From the NCBI GenBank assembly GCA_001603765.1, contig LUZV01000100.1, forward strand, positions 1-5,939: DNA of 5,939 nucleotides. Direction: 5' to 3'. The notes under the pieces were generated by a model. That model was not told the origin of the DNA. It worked only from the letters and a program-made list of their open reading frames with translations, and searched no databases. The stretch comes from Anaerolineales bacterium Chloro_02. Lineage in GTDB: Bacteria; Chloroflexota; Anaerolineae; Anaerolineales; Anaerolineaceae. Of the stretch, positions 1-5,879 are shown piece after piece (within the stretch, counting starts at the first letter, position 1; each line of letters starts with the position of its first letter). A program made the translations under genes and the position numbers.

Positions 1-6
1 GGTTAA

Positions 7-12
7 CACCTC
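7..12 (-). promoter_or_regulatory. Probable ribosome binding site of a next gene beyond the left edge
   Basis: On the minus strand the end of the aminotransferase gene reads GAGGTG, overlapping its TGA stop codon (13-11). GAGGTG is a six-base match to the anti-Shine-Dalgarno complement. Its position at the stop of one gene, followed by only 6 bases to the window edge, suggests that the operon continues with another gene starting just outside. The same arrangement (a Shine-Dalgarno core placed around an upstream stop codon) is seen at the GT2/SDR junction. The downstream gene itself is not visible. Confidence 0.45.
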
Positions 13-1126
13 AGGAAGATCGAGCGAACTGCAGCAAAAGATCGCACACGCGGTCAACATCTTCAATCGACAACTGTGGATACATCGGCAGGCTCAATAT
101 GCGCTTTGCCAGACGCTCGGTAACCGGCAGGGAGTCTGACCCACGGAGACGCCCGAGGTAAGCAGGCTGCAGATGGATGGGCACCGGATAGTGAATAGCC
201 GTGCCAACGCCGTTTTGGCTCAGGTATTCCTGCAGCTTATCGCGATGGTCTGTTTCAATCACAAACAAGTGCATCGCGTGTTCGGTACCTTCCGCCATGA
301 CCGGGGTACCAAACTGGCTGCCTTCCAGGCGCGAGAGATAATGATAGGCGATCTCACGCCGCTTTTGGTTCTCTTCAGTCAGTAACCCAAGCTTCAGGTT
401 CAAAAAAGCGGCTTGTAATTCATCCAGGCGGGTGTTCATGCCTGGAATCTCGCTGATGTAGCGCTCATGCCAGCCATATTCCCGAACCAGGCGCAATTGT
501 TCGGCAAGCTTCGGCCGATCCGTCAGCACCGCGCCGCCGTCGCCGAAAGCTCCAAGGTTTTTTGTGGGATAAAAGCTGAAGCACGCCAGATCGCCAAAAC
601 TGCCGACTTTTCTGCCCGCCACAGAGGCGCCGTGTGCCTGGGCGCAGTCTTCAATGACCCACAGGTGGTGATCTTTGGCAAACGCCATGATGGCAGCCAT
701 GTCTGCCGGTTGTCCGTAGAGATGCACTGGCAGGAGTGCCTTGGTACGCTCGCTGAGCGCAGCTGACAGCAGGTCGGGGTCCAGGCAGCGCGTGTCGGGT
801 TGAACGTCCACCAGAACCGGCACCGCGCCCACCAATTCAATCGCCGCGACCGTTGCCACAGCTGTATGCGAGACGGTAATCACCTCGTCGCCAGCGCCAA
901 TTCCGAGGGCTTTAAGCGCGACGATCAGCGCGTCTGTGCCGCTATTGACGGCAACGCCATACCTCACGCCAATATACCGCGCGAAAGCTGCCTCAAACAC
1001 ATTCACTTCCCGCCCAAGGATATACCGCCCGCCTTCCAACACGTGCGCTGCCGCGGCTTGAAATGCTTCAGCATAGTCAAAATACTGTCTTGAAGGGTCC
1101 GCCACCGGAATAAAATGAGTTTTCAT
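11..1126 (-). CDS. DegT/DnrJ/EryC1/StrS family PLP-dependent sugar aminotransferase
   Basis: This is a fold-type I aminotransferase of 371 residues, the usual family length. Such enzymes move an amino group, usually from glutamate, to a keto group of a nucleotide-activated sugar in the cytoplasm. Visible marks are the cofactor phosphate loop NSGTDAL (61-67), the cofactor-ring Asp in VIEDCAQAHGA (Asp160, Gln163), the Schiff-base lysine Lys189 in FSFYPTKNLGAFGDGG, the substrate-side motif GMNTRLDELQAA (229-240) and IHYPVPIHLQP near 311-321. The TAVATVAAIELVGAVPV stretch resembles enzymes acting on the 3-keto position (FdtB/QdtB/TylB-like), but regiochemistry cannot be fixed by eye. ATG at 1126 is preferred; it follows the SDR stop by 2 bases, which suggests translational coupling. 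A TTG at 1135 would add three residues (MVT) and overlap the SDR gene. No clear Shine-Dalgarno is seen for either. It is the last complete gene of the operon in view and probably acts after the SDR. Confidence 0.93.
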   Translation of the reverse strand: MKTHFIPVADPSRQYFDYAEAFQAAAAHVLEGGRYILGREVNVFEAAFARYIGVRYGVAVNSGTDALIVALKALGIGAGDEVITVSHTAVATVAAIELVGAVPVLVDVQPDTRCLDPDLLSAALSERTKALLPVHLYGQPADMAAIMAFAKDHHLWVIEDCAQAHGASVAGRKVGSFGDLACFSFYPTKNLGAFGDGGAVLTDRPKLAEQLRLVREYGWHERYISEIPGMNTRLDELQAAFLNLKLGLLTEENQKRREIAYHYLSRLEGSQFGTPVMAEGTEHAMHLFVIETDHRDKLQEYLSQNGVGTAIHYPVPIHLQPAYLGRLRGSDSLPVTERLAKRILSLPMYPQLSIEDVDRVCDLLLQFARSS

Positions 1127-1128
1127 GG

Positions 1129-2118
1129 TTACCAATATTTCTGCTGATTCTGCTGATAATACGAAATCGTCCTGCGCATCCCCTCATGAAACGTTGTTTT
1201 AGGTTCCCAACCGAGCCGGGCAGTTATCAGCGAAAAATCGCCCTGATAATCGCCGATATCGATGCGCTTCCGATCCTCCGGGAACGGAATATATTCAACT
1301 TTTCCACCGGGGAAGAGGTCCAGGAAGACCTGGGCAGTTTCTGTGAGTGAAAAAAGTTCCTTTGAACCAAGGTTGAGCACTTCCCCACAGCAATTATTGG
1401 AAATGGCTGCCAATAGCATCGCCTCAACCGCGTCATCCACATAGTTATAGTCTCGCAGTTGTTTCCCATCGCCATAGATCAGGATCGGTTTGCCTTCAAG
1501 CAGCCGACGGATCCAGATCCCCAGGAAGGTTTGACGCGCGTCAACGACGCGCATCCTCGGACCGTAAGTGTTCGTGAGCCTGAGGATGACCGAGCGAACT
1601 CCGTAGACATCAAAAAAGAGGCGGTGATATTGCTCTGCTGCCAGTTTGTGAACGCCGTTAAAATCTACCGGCACCACCGGATGAGTCTCGCTGACGGGGA
1701 TGCTCTGAGGCTTTCCGTAAACCTGCCTCGTGCTGGCGAAGACAACCCTCACATCGGGATTGTGATGCCGGCAGGCTTCCAGAATTTGCAGCTGAGACAA
1801 GGTGTTAATGGCCAGATCGGTTTCGGGGTTTTCCATCGAGTCCATGTGGCTGGTCTGACCGGCAAGGTTAAAAAGATAGTCCATACCTGCCACCAGGTAT
1901 TTCATGGAGTATGGATCGCGCACATCCGAGATATTAATGCGCACTTTATCCCGGACAGGCTCCACATTCCAAAGGTTTCCGCCGTATGTGGGAATCAGGC
2001 TGTCCACCACAGTCACCTCAGCGCCAAGCTGAACCAAGCGGATGGCGAGATTCGAGCCGATAAACCCCAGCCCGCCGGTGATCAATACTTTTTTATGCTC
2101 AAAGCTCTTCGCGTCCAT
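1129..2118 (-). CDS. Extended SDR NAD-dependent nucleotide-sugar epimerase/dehydratase, atypical catalytic motif
   Basis: This is a 329-residue extended short-chain dehydrogenase/reductase. Visible marks are the NAD-binding TGGLGFIG (14-21), Asp39 at the end of beta-2 (VVD), DVRD (65-68) for the adenine, the LAGQ segment (85-88) in the position of NAAQ, STRQVYG (129-135), RLTNTYGPR (180-188) and YGDGKQLRDYNYVDD (215-229), which in the family touches the nucleotide-sugar. The usual YxxxK pair reads N-G-V-H-K (Asn154, Lys158): the lysine is kept and the tyrosine is not. From memory, a subgroup of bacterial SDRs with STRQ(V/I)YG and NGxxK looks like this, so it is probably not decay. Substrate and exact reaction (4-epimerase, dehydratase or ketoreductase) are unknown. 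ATG at 2118 is chosen because AGGTGA lies 8 bases before it. A GTG at 2130 (four residues longer) sits inside that same ribosome binding site. The gene follows the GT2 gene by 16 bases and precedes the aminotransferase by 2. Confidence 0.9.
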   Translation of the reverse strand: MDAKSFEHKKVLITGGLGFIGSNLAIRLVQLGAEVTVVDSLIPTYGGNLWNVEPVRDKVRINISDVRDPYSMKYLVAGMDYLFNLAGQTSHMDSMENPETDLAINTLSQLQILEACRHHNPDVRVVFASTRQVYGKPQSIPVSETHPVVPVDFNGVHKLAAEQYHRLFFDVYGVRSVILRLTNTYGPRMRVVDARQTFLGIWIRRLLEGKPILIYGDGKQLRDYNYVDDAVEAMLLAAISNNCCGEVLNLGSKELFSLTETAQVFLDLFPGGKVEYIPFPEDRKRIDIGDYQGDFSLITARLGWEPKTTFHEGMRRTISYYQQNQQKYW

Positions 2119-2126
2119 AGTCTCGT

Positions 2127-2132
2127 TCACCT
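2127..2132 (-). promoter_or_regulatory. Ribosome binding site that decides the SDR start
   Basis: The minus strand reads AGGTGA, then 8 bases, then ATG at 2118. The core matches the anti-Shine-Dalgarno complement over six bases and begins 2 bases after the stop codon (2137-2135) of the GT2 gene. The alternative GTG start at 2130 is part of this motif and has no comparable signal before it, so the ATG is the better start. Confidence 0.65.
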
Positions 2133-2134
2133 GA

Positions 2135-2896
2135 TTATGCCTGTTGTATGGTCTGATTATCCTGCAAATGTTCTTTTTTGACCACCAACTTCCACCACAG
2201 TTTTGAGAGGTGGCGGAAAGTGCGCCAGAGGTGCTTCCATCTGAAAAATTGTGACTTGCCGTATGAACGGTAATAGTGATTTACCGGCACTTCCGCAAAT
2301 TGATATCCAGCATCCTGGAATCTCTTAACCATCTCAAGGCAGATTGTGCCGGTGTGGCTTTCGAGCTGCACATGATTGAAGATATCGCGCCGGATCAGCC
2401 GGAAGTCGCAATCCACATCCTTTAGTTTGAAACCAAAAGCCAGCTTGACAATGTGGTGGTAGACCCGCCCGATCACAACCCGAATCCAGGGGTCGTGGCG
2501 CGAGATTTTGTACCCATTCACCACATCCACCCCATCAGCTAATGCTTGGGTCAGATTGACAAGCTCCGATGGGTTATACTGCGCGTCACCATCGGTGTAA
2601 AAAATCCAATCCTTGGTGGAATTGGCAAAGCCAGTTCGCAGCGCGCACCCGTAACCCTCATTCTGAGGGTGATGAATGACCTTAAGCTCCGGATAGCGCG
2701 ACGCAAGCTCGTTCAACACCTCCGCGGTGCTGTCCTTGCTGCCGTCGTTGGTAACCACTATTTCGTAATCTGAGGTGACCTTACGCAGGGCAATCAGTGC
2801 CTGCAGCACCATGCTTGGGATGGTGCCGGCATCGTTATACGCCGGAAAGACCGCGCTTATGCTTGAAACTTGCTTGAGGTTCTGGGGAGTGTTCAT
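2135..2896 (-). CDS. Family 2 glycosyltransferase, DPM1-like (polyprenyl-phosphate sugar synthase type)
   Basis: This is a 253-residue GT-A fold enzyme of family GT2. Visible marks are VFPAYNDAGTI (16-26), VVTNDGSKDST (47-57), NEGYGCALRTGF (79-90), the metal-binding DxD in YTDGDAQYNP (Asp102, Asp104), DVDCDFRLIRRD (160-171) and HYYRSYGKSQF (207-217). This order is typical of dolichol-/polyprenyl-phosphate hexosyltransferases, which load a nucleotide-activated sugar onto a lipid phosphate at the inner membrane face. There is no membrane helix; a Trp/Arg-rich C-terminus (RWKHLWRTFRHLSKLWWKLVV, about 219-239) may lie on the membrane. GtrB-type enzymes are usually longer, about 300 residues, with two C-terminal helices that are absent here. 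The ATG at 2896 overlaps the TGA of the GtrA-like gene by 4 bases (ATGA), indicating translational coupling, and no separate strong Shine-Dalgarno is seen. Next to GtrA-like and GT-C genes, the lipid-linked-sugar role is likely. The sugar is unknown. Confidence 0.92.
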   Translation of the reverse strand: MNTPQNLKQVSSISAVFPAYNDAGTIPSMVLQALIALRKVTSDYEIVVTNDGSKDSTAEVLNELASRYPELKVIHHPQNEGYGCALRTGFANSTKDWIFYTDGDAQYNPSELVNLTQALADGVDVVNGYKISRHDPWIRVVIGRVYHHIVKLAFGFKLKDVDCDFRLIRRDIFNHVQLESHTGTICLEMVKRFQDAGYQFAEVPVNHYYRSYGKSQFFRWKHLWRTFRHLSKLWWKLVVKKEHLQDNQTIQQA

Positions 2897-3396
2897 GGTT
2901 TTTCTGGAAGACTTTCAGTGGTTTCAGATTGGTTCGAAAAGGTGAATTTCGAATTTAAAAGGTAAGACAGTAAAGCGACAGGCAGTGTAATCGCCGCGCC
3001 CGCGACGAGCTTATCAATTGACAGGACATCCACAAGCCAATGGAGAAGAAGGATGTTCACGAGATAAGTTGTGCCATACACTAACACAAATTTGAAGAAG
3101 AGTCGGTTGTCCATACTGCGAAAAACCAACCTTCCGGTCGTGAAAAAGTTGAAAATGATGCCCAAAATGGTCGAGAACAAAGTCGCGAGCGAATAATGCA
3201 GCCCGAGCAGAACCAATATGGCATAGATAATGTAGCTGAAGAGTGTGTTAAGCGCCCCAACCGCAAAAAACCTCAGAATGCGGACTTGCCAAAACCGCCT
3301 TGCCAACGCCTGCGTCCAGGCAAACAGACCTGTTTTTGCTTCAGCGGATTGGTCGCGGTCTTCGGCAGATTGATTCGGAGTTGATTCAAGCTTCAT
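2893..3396 (-). CDS. GtrA-like family membrane protein (probable lipid-linked sugar translocation)
   Basis: This is a 167-residue protein with the GtrA-like (PF04138-type) pattern of four membrane helices, at about 43-65, 69-88, 100-122 and 129-150. Family marks are RFFAVGALNTLFSYIIY (42-58), the conserved IFNFFTTGRLVFRS loop (81-94) and the end SYLLNSKFTF (144-153), just before a short charged tail. GtrA proteins are thought to help move polyprenyl-phosphate-linked sugars across the cytoplasmic membrane. The first 40 residues are hydrophilic and charged, with a doubled QSAE, longer than in the minimal family members. The ATG at 3396 is the only good start before helix 1. An AGTGAT stretch 6-7 bases before it is a modest ribosome binding site. 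The gene starts 18 bases after the GT-C stop and its own stop overlaps the GT2 start. The position between a GT-C and a GT2 enzyme supports the translocation role, but transport is inferred from family only. Confidence 0.9.
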   Translation of the reverse strand: MKLESTPNQSAEDRDQSAEAKTGLFAWTQALARRFWQVRILRFFAVGALNTLFSYIIYAILVLLGLHYSLATLFSTILGIIFNFFTTGRLVFRSMDNRLFFKFVLVYGTTYLVNILLLHWLVDVLSIDKLVAGAAITLPVALLSYLLNSKFTFSNQSETTESLPEKP

Positions 3397-3414
3397 AATG
3401 GAATCACTTTACCC

Positions 3415-5013
3415 CTACTGACATTTTTGCGCGTCGTAGAATTTCAGGCAATCATCCTCGCGGATGAAGAGCAGCGCGGTGCCATTTCTGAGCAGCAATT
3501 TATAGCCATCAATCTTGCCAGCGTCCGCGTCCCGATAGAATTCCTGGCTGCGGGCAAAGGCATCTGGGTCAATCCCCACCAGCGATGGCTGCAGGTAGTC
3601 ACGGATGCGCTGATGCGAGAGGTAGAGCAGGTCAAAATTGCGGGATTTGATGAAATCGTAAGTGAGCAGATCAAAAGAATTCTCAATCGCCCAATCCTCT
3701 TTTCCAGGCATATAGAGGCGATAGTCGAAATAAACCTTCATCGGTCCGCTTACAGGTTCCAGCACCTCAAGTGATTCGGAATAAAAACGGATGGCGGGAT
3801 TGTTCTCAGCCCGATTTGTCCGATCCAGATAAAGTTGCGTTGATTTGCGAACAAACAACCCCAACTGAACCAAAACAAGCACGAGCAACAGCGGACGTAA
3901 GTAGCGGAACCAGCCTCCCGTTTTCCAACCCTGTCGGGTTTCGGGCAGCAGCAGAATCAGGTTCGAAAAAAGCGGCATCGCAACGGGCAGCCAATATTGG
4001 AATTTGAATTCTGAGAAAAAGAGCACGTGAATGGTAAGCGGAATGGACCACGTCAGGATAAGCACGTGGAGCAGTCGGTTCTCTTTTTTGAAAACACCCC
4101 AAATCGTTAATCCAATAGCGGTCAACAGGAAGAACGCCTCCCCATAATAGGATCGAATCAGCGGCCAGGAAGGCACCAGTCCCTTTTTTGAAAAAACACC
4201 ATACCCCTTTGAGGTTTCCAACACCTCACGCTTCAGCGTCTGAAATGCTAACGCGCGATGGCTTGGAATCAGCAGATACGGATTGGCAATCACAATAGAA
4301 ACCGCCATGATTAAGACAAATAACAATCCCTTTGTTACAGCCTGTTTCCAGGTGAGTTTCTTTTCAATCAAGCCCCAGATAAGCACCGCCGCGATTGCCA
4401 GAAAGAAGAAAAAGCCAACCACCTTCATCGCCGCAAGCACGCCGCAAAGAATTGCTGCTATAAAAAAATTCCTGCCAAAAGTTAATTGATCTTTCCAAAG
4501 GAAGAACAAAATGAGGCTGGCATACAGCAGCACTTCGCCGTCCGGATGCCACCAAAAACCGTTTTGAACCACAGCCGGAATGAATAGCAAAAAGCCAAAA
4601 AGCGCCGCAGAGCGCCAGGTTTTGAACTGATCTTGCATATAGACCAGGATCCACAATCCGGCAAGCATTGGGAGCAGCGTAATCATCTGGCGGAGAGAAA
4701 GCAAGACCACCGGCATGTTGTCCGCCTGTCCAATTATTCTGAGCGCTTTGTAAACCAGAGCCGACGGCGCGAAGTGCGGGAAGCCATAGTGATAAAACTG
4801 ATACGCGACGAAACGGTAGACAGTTTGAACCAAATCCGGGTAGTCTGCCGTCATGCGCTGCACAATTGGGAGCATCGCAGCCTCATCCGGCTCAAACATG
4901 GTGACCATCGCCATATTCTCTGAGCCTTTTGAGTTCGGAATCGCAAAGAGGATGAATGCGACCAGCGAAAGCAGCCCTAAAGTGAAAACCACCCAGTTAG
5001 TTTTTTTTGCCAC
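3415..5013 (-). CDS. Multi-spanning GT-C fold glycosyltransferase (GT39/ArnT-like), probable polyprenyl-phosphate-sugar-dependent
   Basis: This is a 532-residue polytopic membrane protein. Helix 1 is at about 6-25. The large first extracytoplasmic loop carries MFEPDEAAM (39-47), whose Asp43-Glu44 sit where GT-C enzymes keep their catalytic acidic residue. About nine or ten further helices follow between 106 and 388, with a second acidic cluster WWHPDGE (154-160) and FSEFKFQYWLPVAMPL (333-348), similar to the late conserved segment of GT39-like proteins. Residues 390-532 are a soluble, probably extracytoplasmic tail with two cysteines (522, 531). GT-C enzymes use lipid-phosphate sugars on the outer membrane face, and the downstream GtrA-like and GT2 genes would supply such a donor. 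Acceptor and sugar are unknown. The start is GTG at 5013: an in-frame TGA lies 24 bases upstream, and starting at Met34 would lose helix 1. There is no Shine-Dalgarno, and a TATAAT box lies 6 bases before the GTG. First gene of the operon. Confidence 0.87.
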   Translation of the reverse strand: MAKKTNWVVFTLGLLSLVAFILFAIPNSKGSENMAMVTMFEPDEAAMLPIVQRMTADYPDLVQTVYRFVAYQFYHYGFPHFAPSALVYKALRIIGQADNMPVVLLSLRQMITLLPMLAGLWILVYMQDQFKTWRSAALFGFLLFIPAVVQNGFWWHPDGEVLLYASLILFFLWKDQLTFGRNFFIAAILCGVLAAMKVVGFFFFLAIAAVLIWGLIEKKLTWKQAVTKGLLFVLIMAVSIVIANPYLLIPSHRALAFQTLKREVLETSKGYGVFSKKGLVPSWPLIRSYYGEAFFLLTAIGLTIWGVFKKENRLLHVLILTWSIPLTIHVLFFSEFKFQYWLPVAMPLFSNLILLLPETRQGWKTGGWFRYLRPLLLVLVLVQLGLFVRKSTQLYLDRTNRAENNPAIRFYSESLEVLEPVSGPMKVYFDYRLYMPGKEDWAIENSFDLLTYDFIKSRNFDLLYLSHQRIRDYLQPSLVGIDPDAFARSQEFYRDADAGKIDGYKLLLRNGTALLFIREDDCLKFYDAQKCQ

Positions 5014-5019
5014 AGGCAG

Positions 5020-5049
5020 ATTATACCTTGTTAATCAGACGATACTTAA
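5020..5049 (-). promoter_or_regulatory. Probable promoter of the five-gene glycan operon
   Basis: The minus strand carries a perfect -10 hexamer, TATAAT (5025-5020), after an 18-base spacer from TTAAGT (5049-5044), a weak 3-of-6 match to the -35 consensus. It lies between the terminator of the preceding unit and the GTG start of the GT-C gene, the expected place for an operon promoter. Only six bases separate the -10 box from the GTG, so transcription would begin at or next to the start codon and give a leaderless mRNA. The -35 assignment is weak, and activator help or a different start site is possible. Confidence 0.5.
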
Positions 5050-5086
5050 GCGTTAACCCAACCCGAAATTCTACCTGTATTAACAA
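5028..5086. repeat. Widely spaced inverted 8-mer TTGTTAAT/ATTAACAA in the intergenic region
   Basis: TTGTTAAT at 5028-5035 is the exact reverse complement of ATTAACAA at 5079-5086, with 43 bases between them. One arm sits in the spacer just upstream of the TATAAT box and the other at the tail of the terminator. Such arms could be a looping operator, but the region is AT-rich and the TTAAC core also occurs at 5053-5057, so chance is a real alternative. Confidence 0.2.
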
Positions 5087-5124
5087 ATTAAGGCTGGGTT
5101 CGCGGGAGCCGTAAACCCAGCCTT
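5081..5124 (-). terminator. Rho-independent terminator after the RPE-like gene
   Basis: AAGGCTGGGTT (5090-5100) and AACCCAGCCTT (5114-5124) form a perfect 11-bp stem around a 13-base loop. The loop can add an inner CGG/CCG helix closed by CTC. Read on the minus strand, the stem is followed by TTAATTTGTT, a T-rich but interrupted tail. It begins 15 bases after the TAA stop (5142-5140) of the epimerase-like gene, so it most likely ends that transcript and isolates the glycan operon downstream. The broken T-run makes efficiency uncertain. Confidence 0.75.
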
Positions 5125-5139
5125 TCCAGGGGAAGTTGT

Positions 5140-5856
5140 TTATTCCAAACCGAACTTGACAGCAGCGTCATCGAGCGCCTTTCGGCACCTTCTCACACCA
5201 GCCTCAATTCCGTCCGGGTCCTTAAAAATCGCTGAAGAAAGGATGACGACATCCGGGTTGCACTCCAGCAGGGGTTCCATGTTGTTGTAGCGCAGACCGC
5301 CGTCAATCGCCAGCTCACAGCGGGGGTTCTTTTCGTCGATCATCTTGCGAGCCCGCCTCACCAGGTCCACCGCGGTGCGGCGCCAACCCCAGTTGTCTTT
5401 GCCGTCAGTTTCATCCACACCGTGCACAATCACCTGCAGGCGGTCAATGTCGTAGATGGCTTCTTCCACAAAACAAAGCGGGGTATAGCCGCCAATTGCC
5501 AGCCCGACCTTCATGCCAAACTCACGGCAGTAATTCACGATGTACATAAACTGTGAACCAATAAAGTGTTCAGCGGGCAAAATCAGCATGTTCGCGCCAG
5601 CAGCAGCAATCTTTTCGATGAAAAGGCGGTCGCAAACTTCAGTATAAAAATGGCATTCAATCGGCAGTTTGGTTTCGGGGCGAATGCCTTCAATAATCTG
5701 ATGCCCACCCATCAACTGCATATTTTTCAGATCAATCATATCCGCGGCATCCGAGTGGATATAATCCACACCGGCTCGATCAGCGGCAATGACGATATCC
5801 GCAATTCGTCCATAGTTCACGTGCGCCAATCCGGCAGCAATTTTGATGTGTTTCAT
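5140..5856 (-). CDS. Divergent ribulose-phosphate 3-epimerase superfamily protein
   Basis: This is a 238-residue TIM-barrel protein, slightly longer than typical ribulose-phosphate 3-epimerases (about 220-230). Retained family marks are AGVDYIHSDAADM (28-40) with metal ligands His34 and Asp36, His69 in ECHFYTE, GLAIGGYTPL (118-127), Asp185 in AIDGGLRY and a phosphate-gripping C-terminus (GGL 186-188, SSAIF 207-211). The four metal ligands and both acid/base aspartates are therefore present, which favours a real metal-dependent 3-epimerase acting on a phosphorylated ketose. Departures from classical Rpe are that SILSAD near the N-terminus is AGLAHVN, MDG after the Asp is ADM, and the NPGFGGQ loop is HGVDETDGKDNWGW (145-158). 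Substrate may thus differ from ribulose 5-phosphate; an allulose-6-phosphate epimerase-like or catabolic role is possible. The ATG at 5856 follows a purine-rich ribosome binding site. The gene lies 23 bases after the preceding stop and is followed by a terminator, so it ends its operon. Confidence 0.85.
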   Translation of the reverse strand: MKHIKIAAGLAHVNYGRIADIVIAADRAGVDYIHSDAADMIDLKNMQLMGGHQIIEGIRPETKLPIECHFYTEVCDRLFIEKIAAAGANMLILPAEHFIGSQFMYIVNYCREFGMKVGLAIGGYTPLCFVEEAIYDIDRLQVIVHGVDETDGKDNWGWRRTAVDLVRRARKMIDEKNPRCELAIDGGLRYNNMEPLLECNPDVVILSSAIFKDPDGIEAGVRRCRKALDDAAVKFGLE

Positions 5857-5858
5857 AT

Positions 5859-5871
5859 CTTTCCTTTCCTT
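5859..5871 (-). promoter_or_regulatory. Ribosome binding site of the RPE-like gene
   Basis: The minus strand reads AAGGAAAGGAAAG shortly before the ATG at 5856. It offers two overlapping Shine-Dalgarno cores: AAGGA about 10 bases and GGA about 5 bases from the start codon. This supports the ATG as the true start and contrasts with the operon-leading GT-C gene, which has none. Confidence 0.65.
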
Positions 5872-5879
5872 ACGTCGAA

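Noticed and set aside
173..1093. Several plus-strand open frames opposite the aminotransferase gene
   Set aside because: They are fragmentary, overlap one another, show no domain motifs and lie entirely within a well-supported coding gene.
1127..1135. TTG at 1135 as the aminotransferase start
   Set aside because: It would add only three residues and overlap the SDR stop. The ATG at 1126, two bases after that stop, is the simpler coupled start.
1459..2181. A 240-codon open frame on the plus strand opposite the SDR gene
   Set aside because: It is antisense to a clear extended SDR, its translation shows no recognisable motif, and it runs past the SDR start into the GT2 gene. It is best explained as a frame kept open by the codon use of the opposite gene.
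4077..4201. Two similar stretches (GTGTTTTTTCAAAAAAGG and GTGTTTTCAAAAAAGAG on the minus strand) inside the GT-C gene
   Set aside because: They encode GVFSKKG and GVFKKEN in a Phe/Lys-rich membrane protein. The likeness follows from codons for Phe and Lys and does not extend beyond them, so I do not call a repeat.
5044..5057. Short palindromes CTTAAG (5045-5050) and GTTAAC (5052-5057) near the promoter
   Set aside because: Six-base palindromes are expected by chance in AT-rich intergenic DNA and do not form a longer symmetric site.
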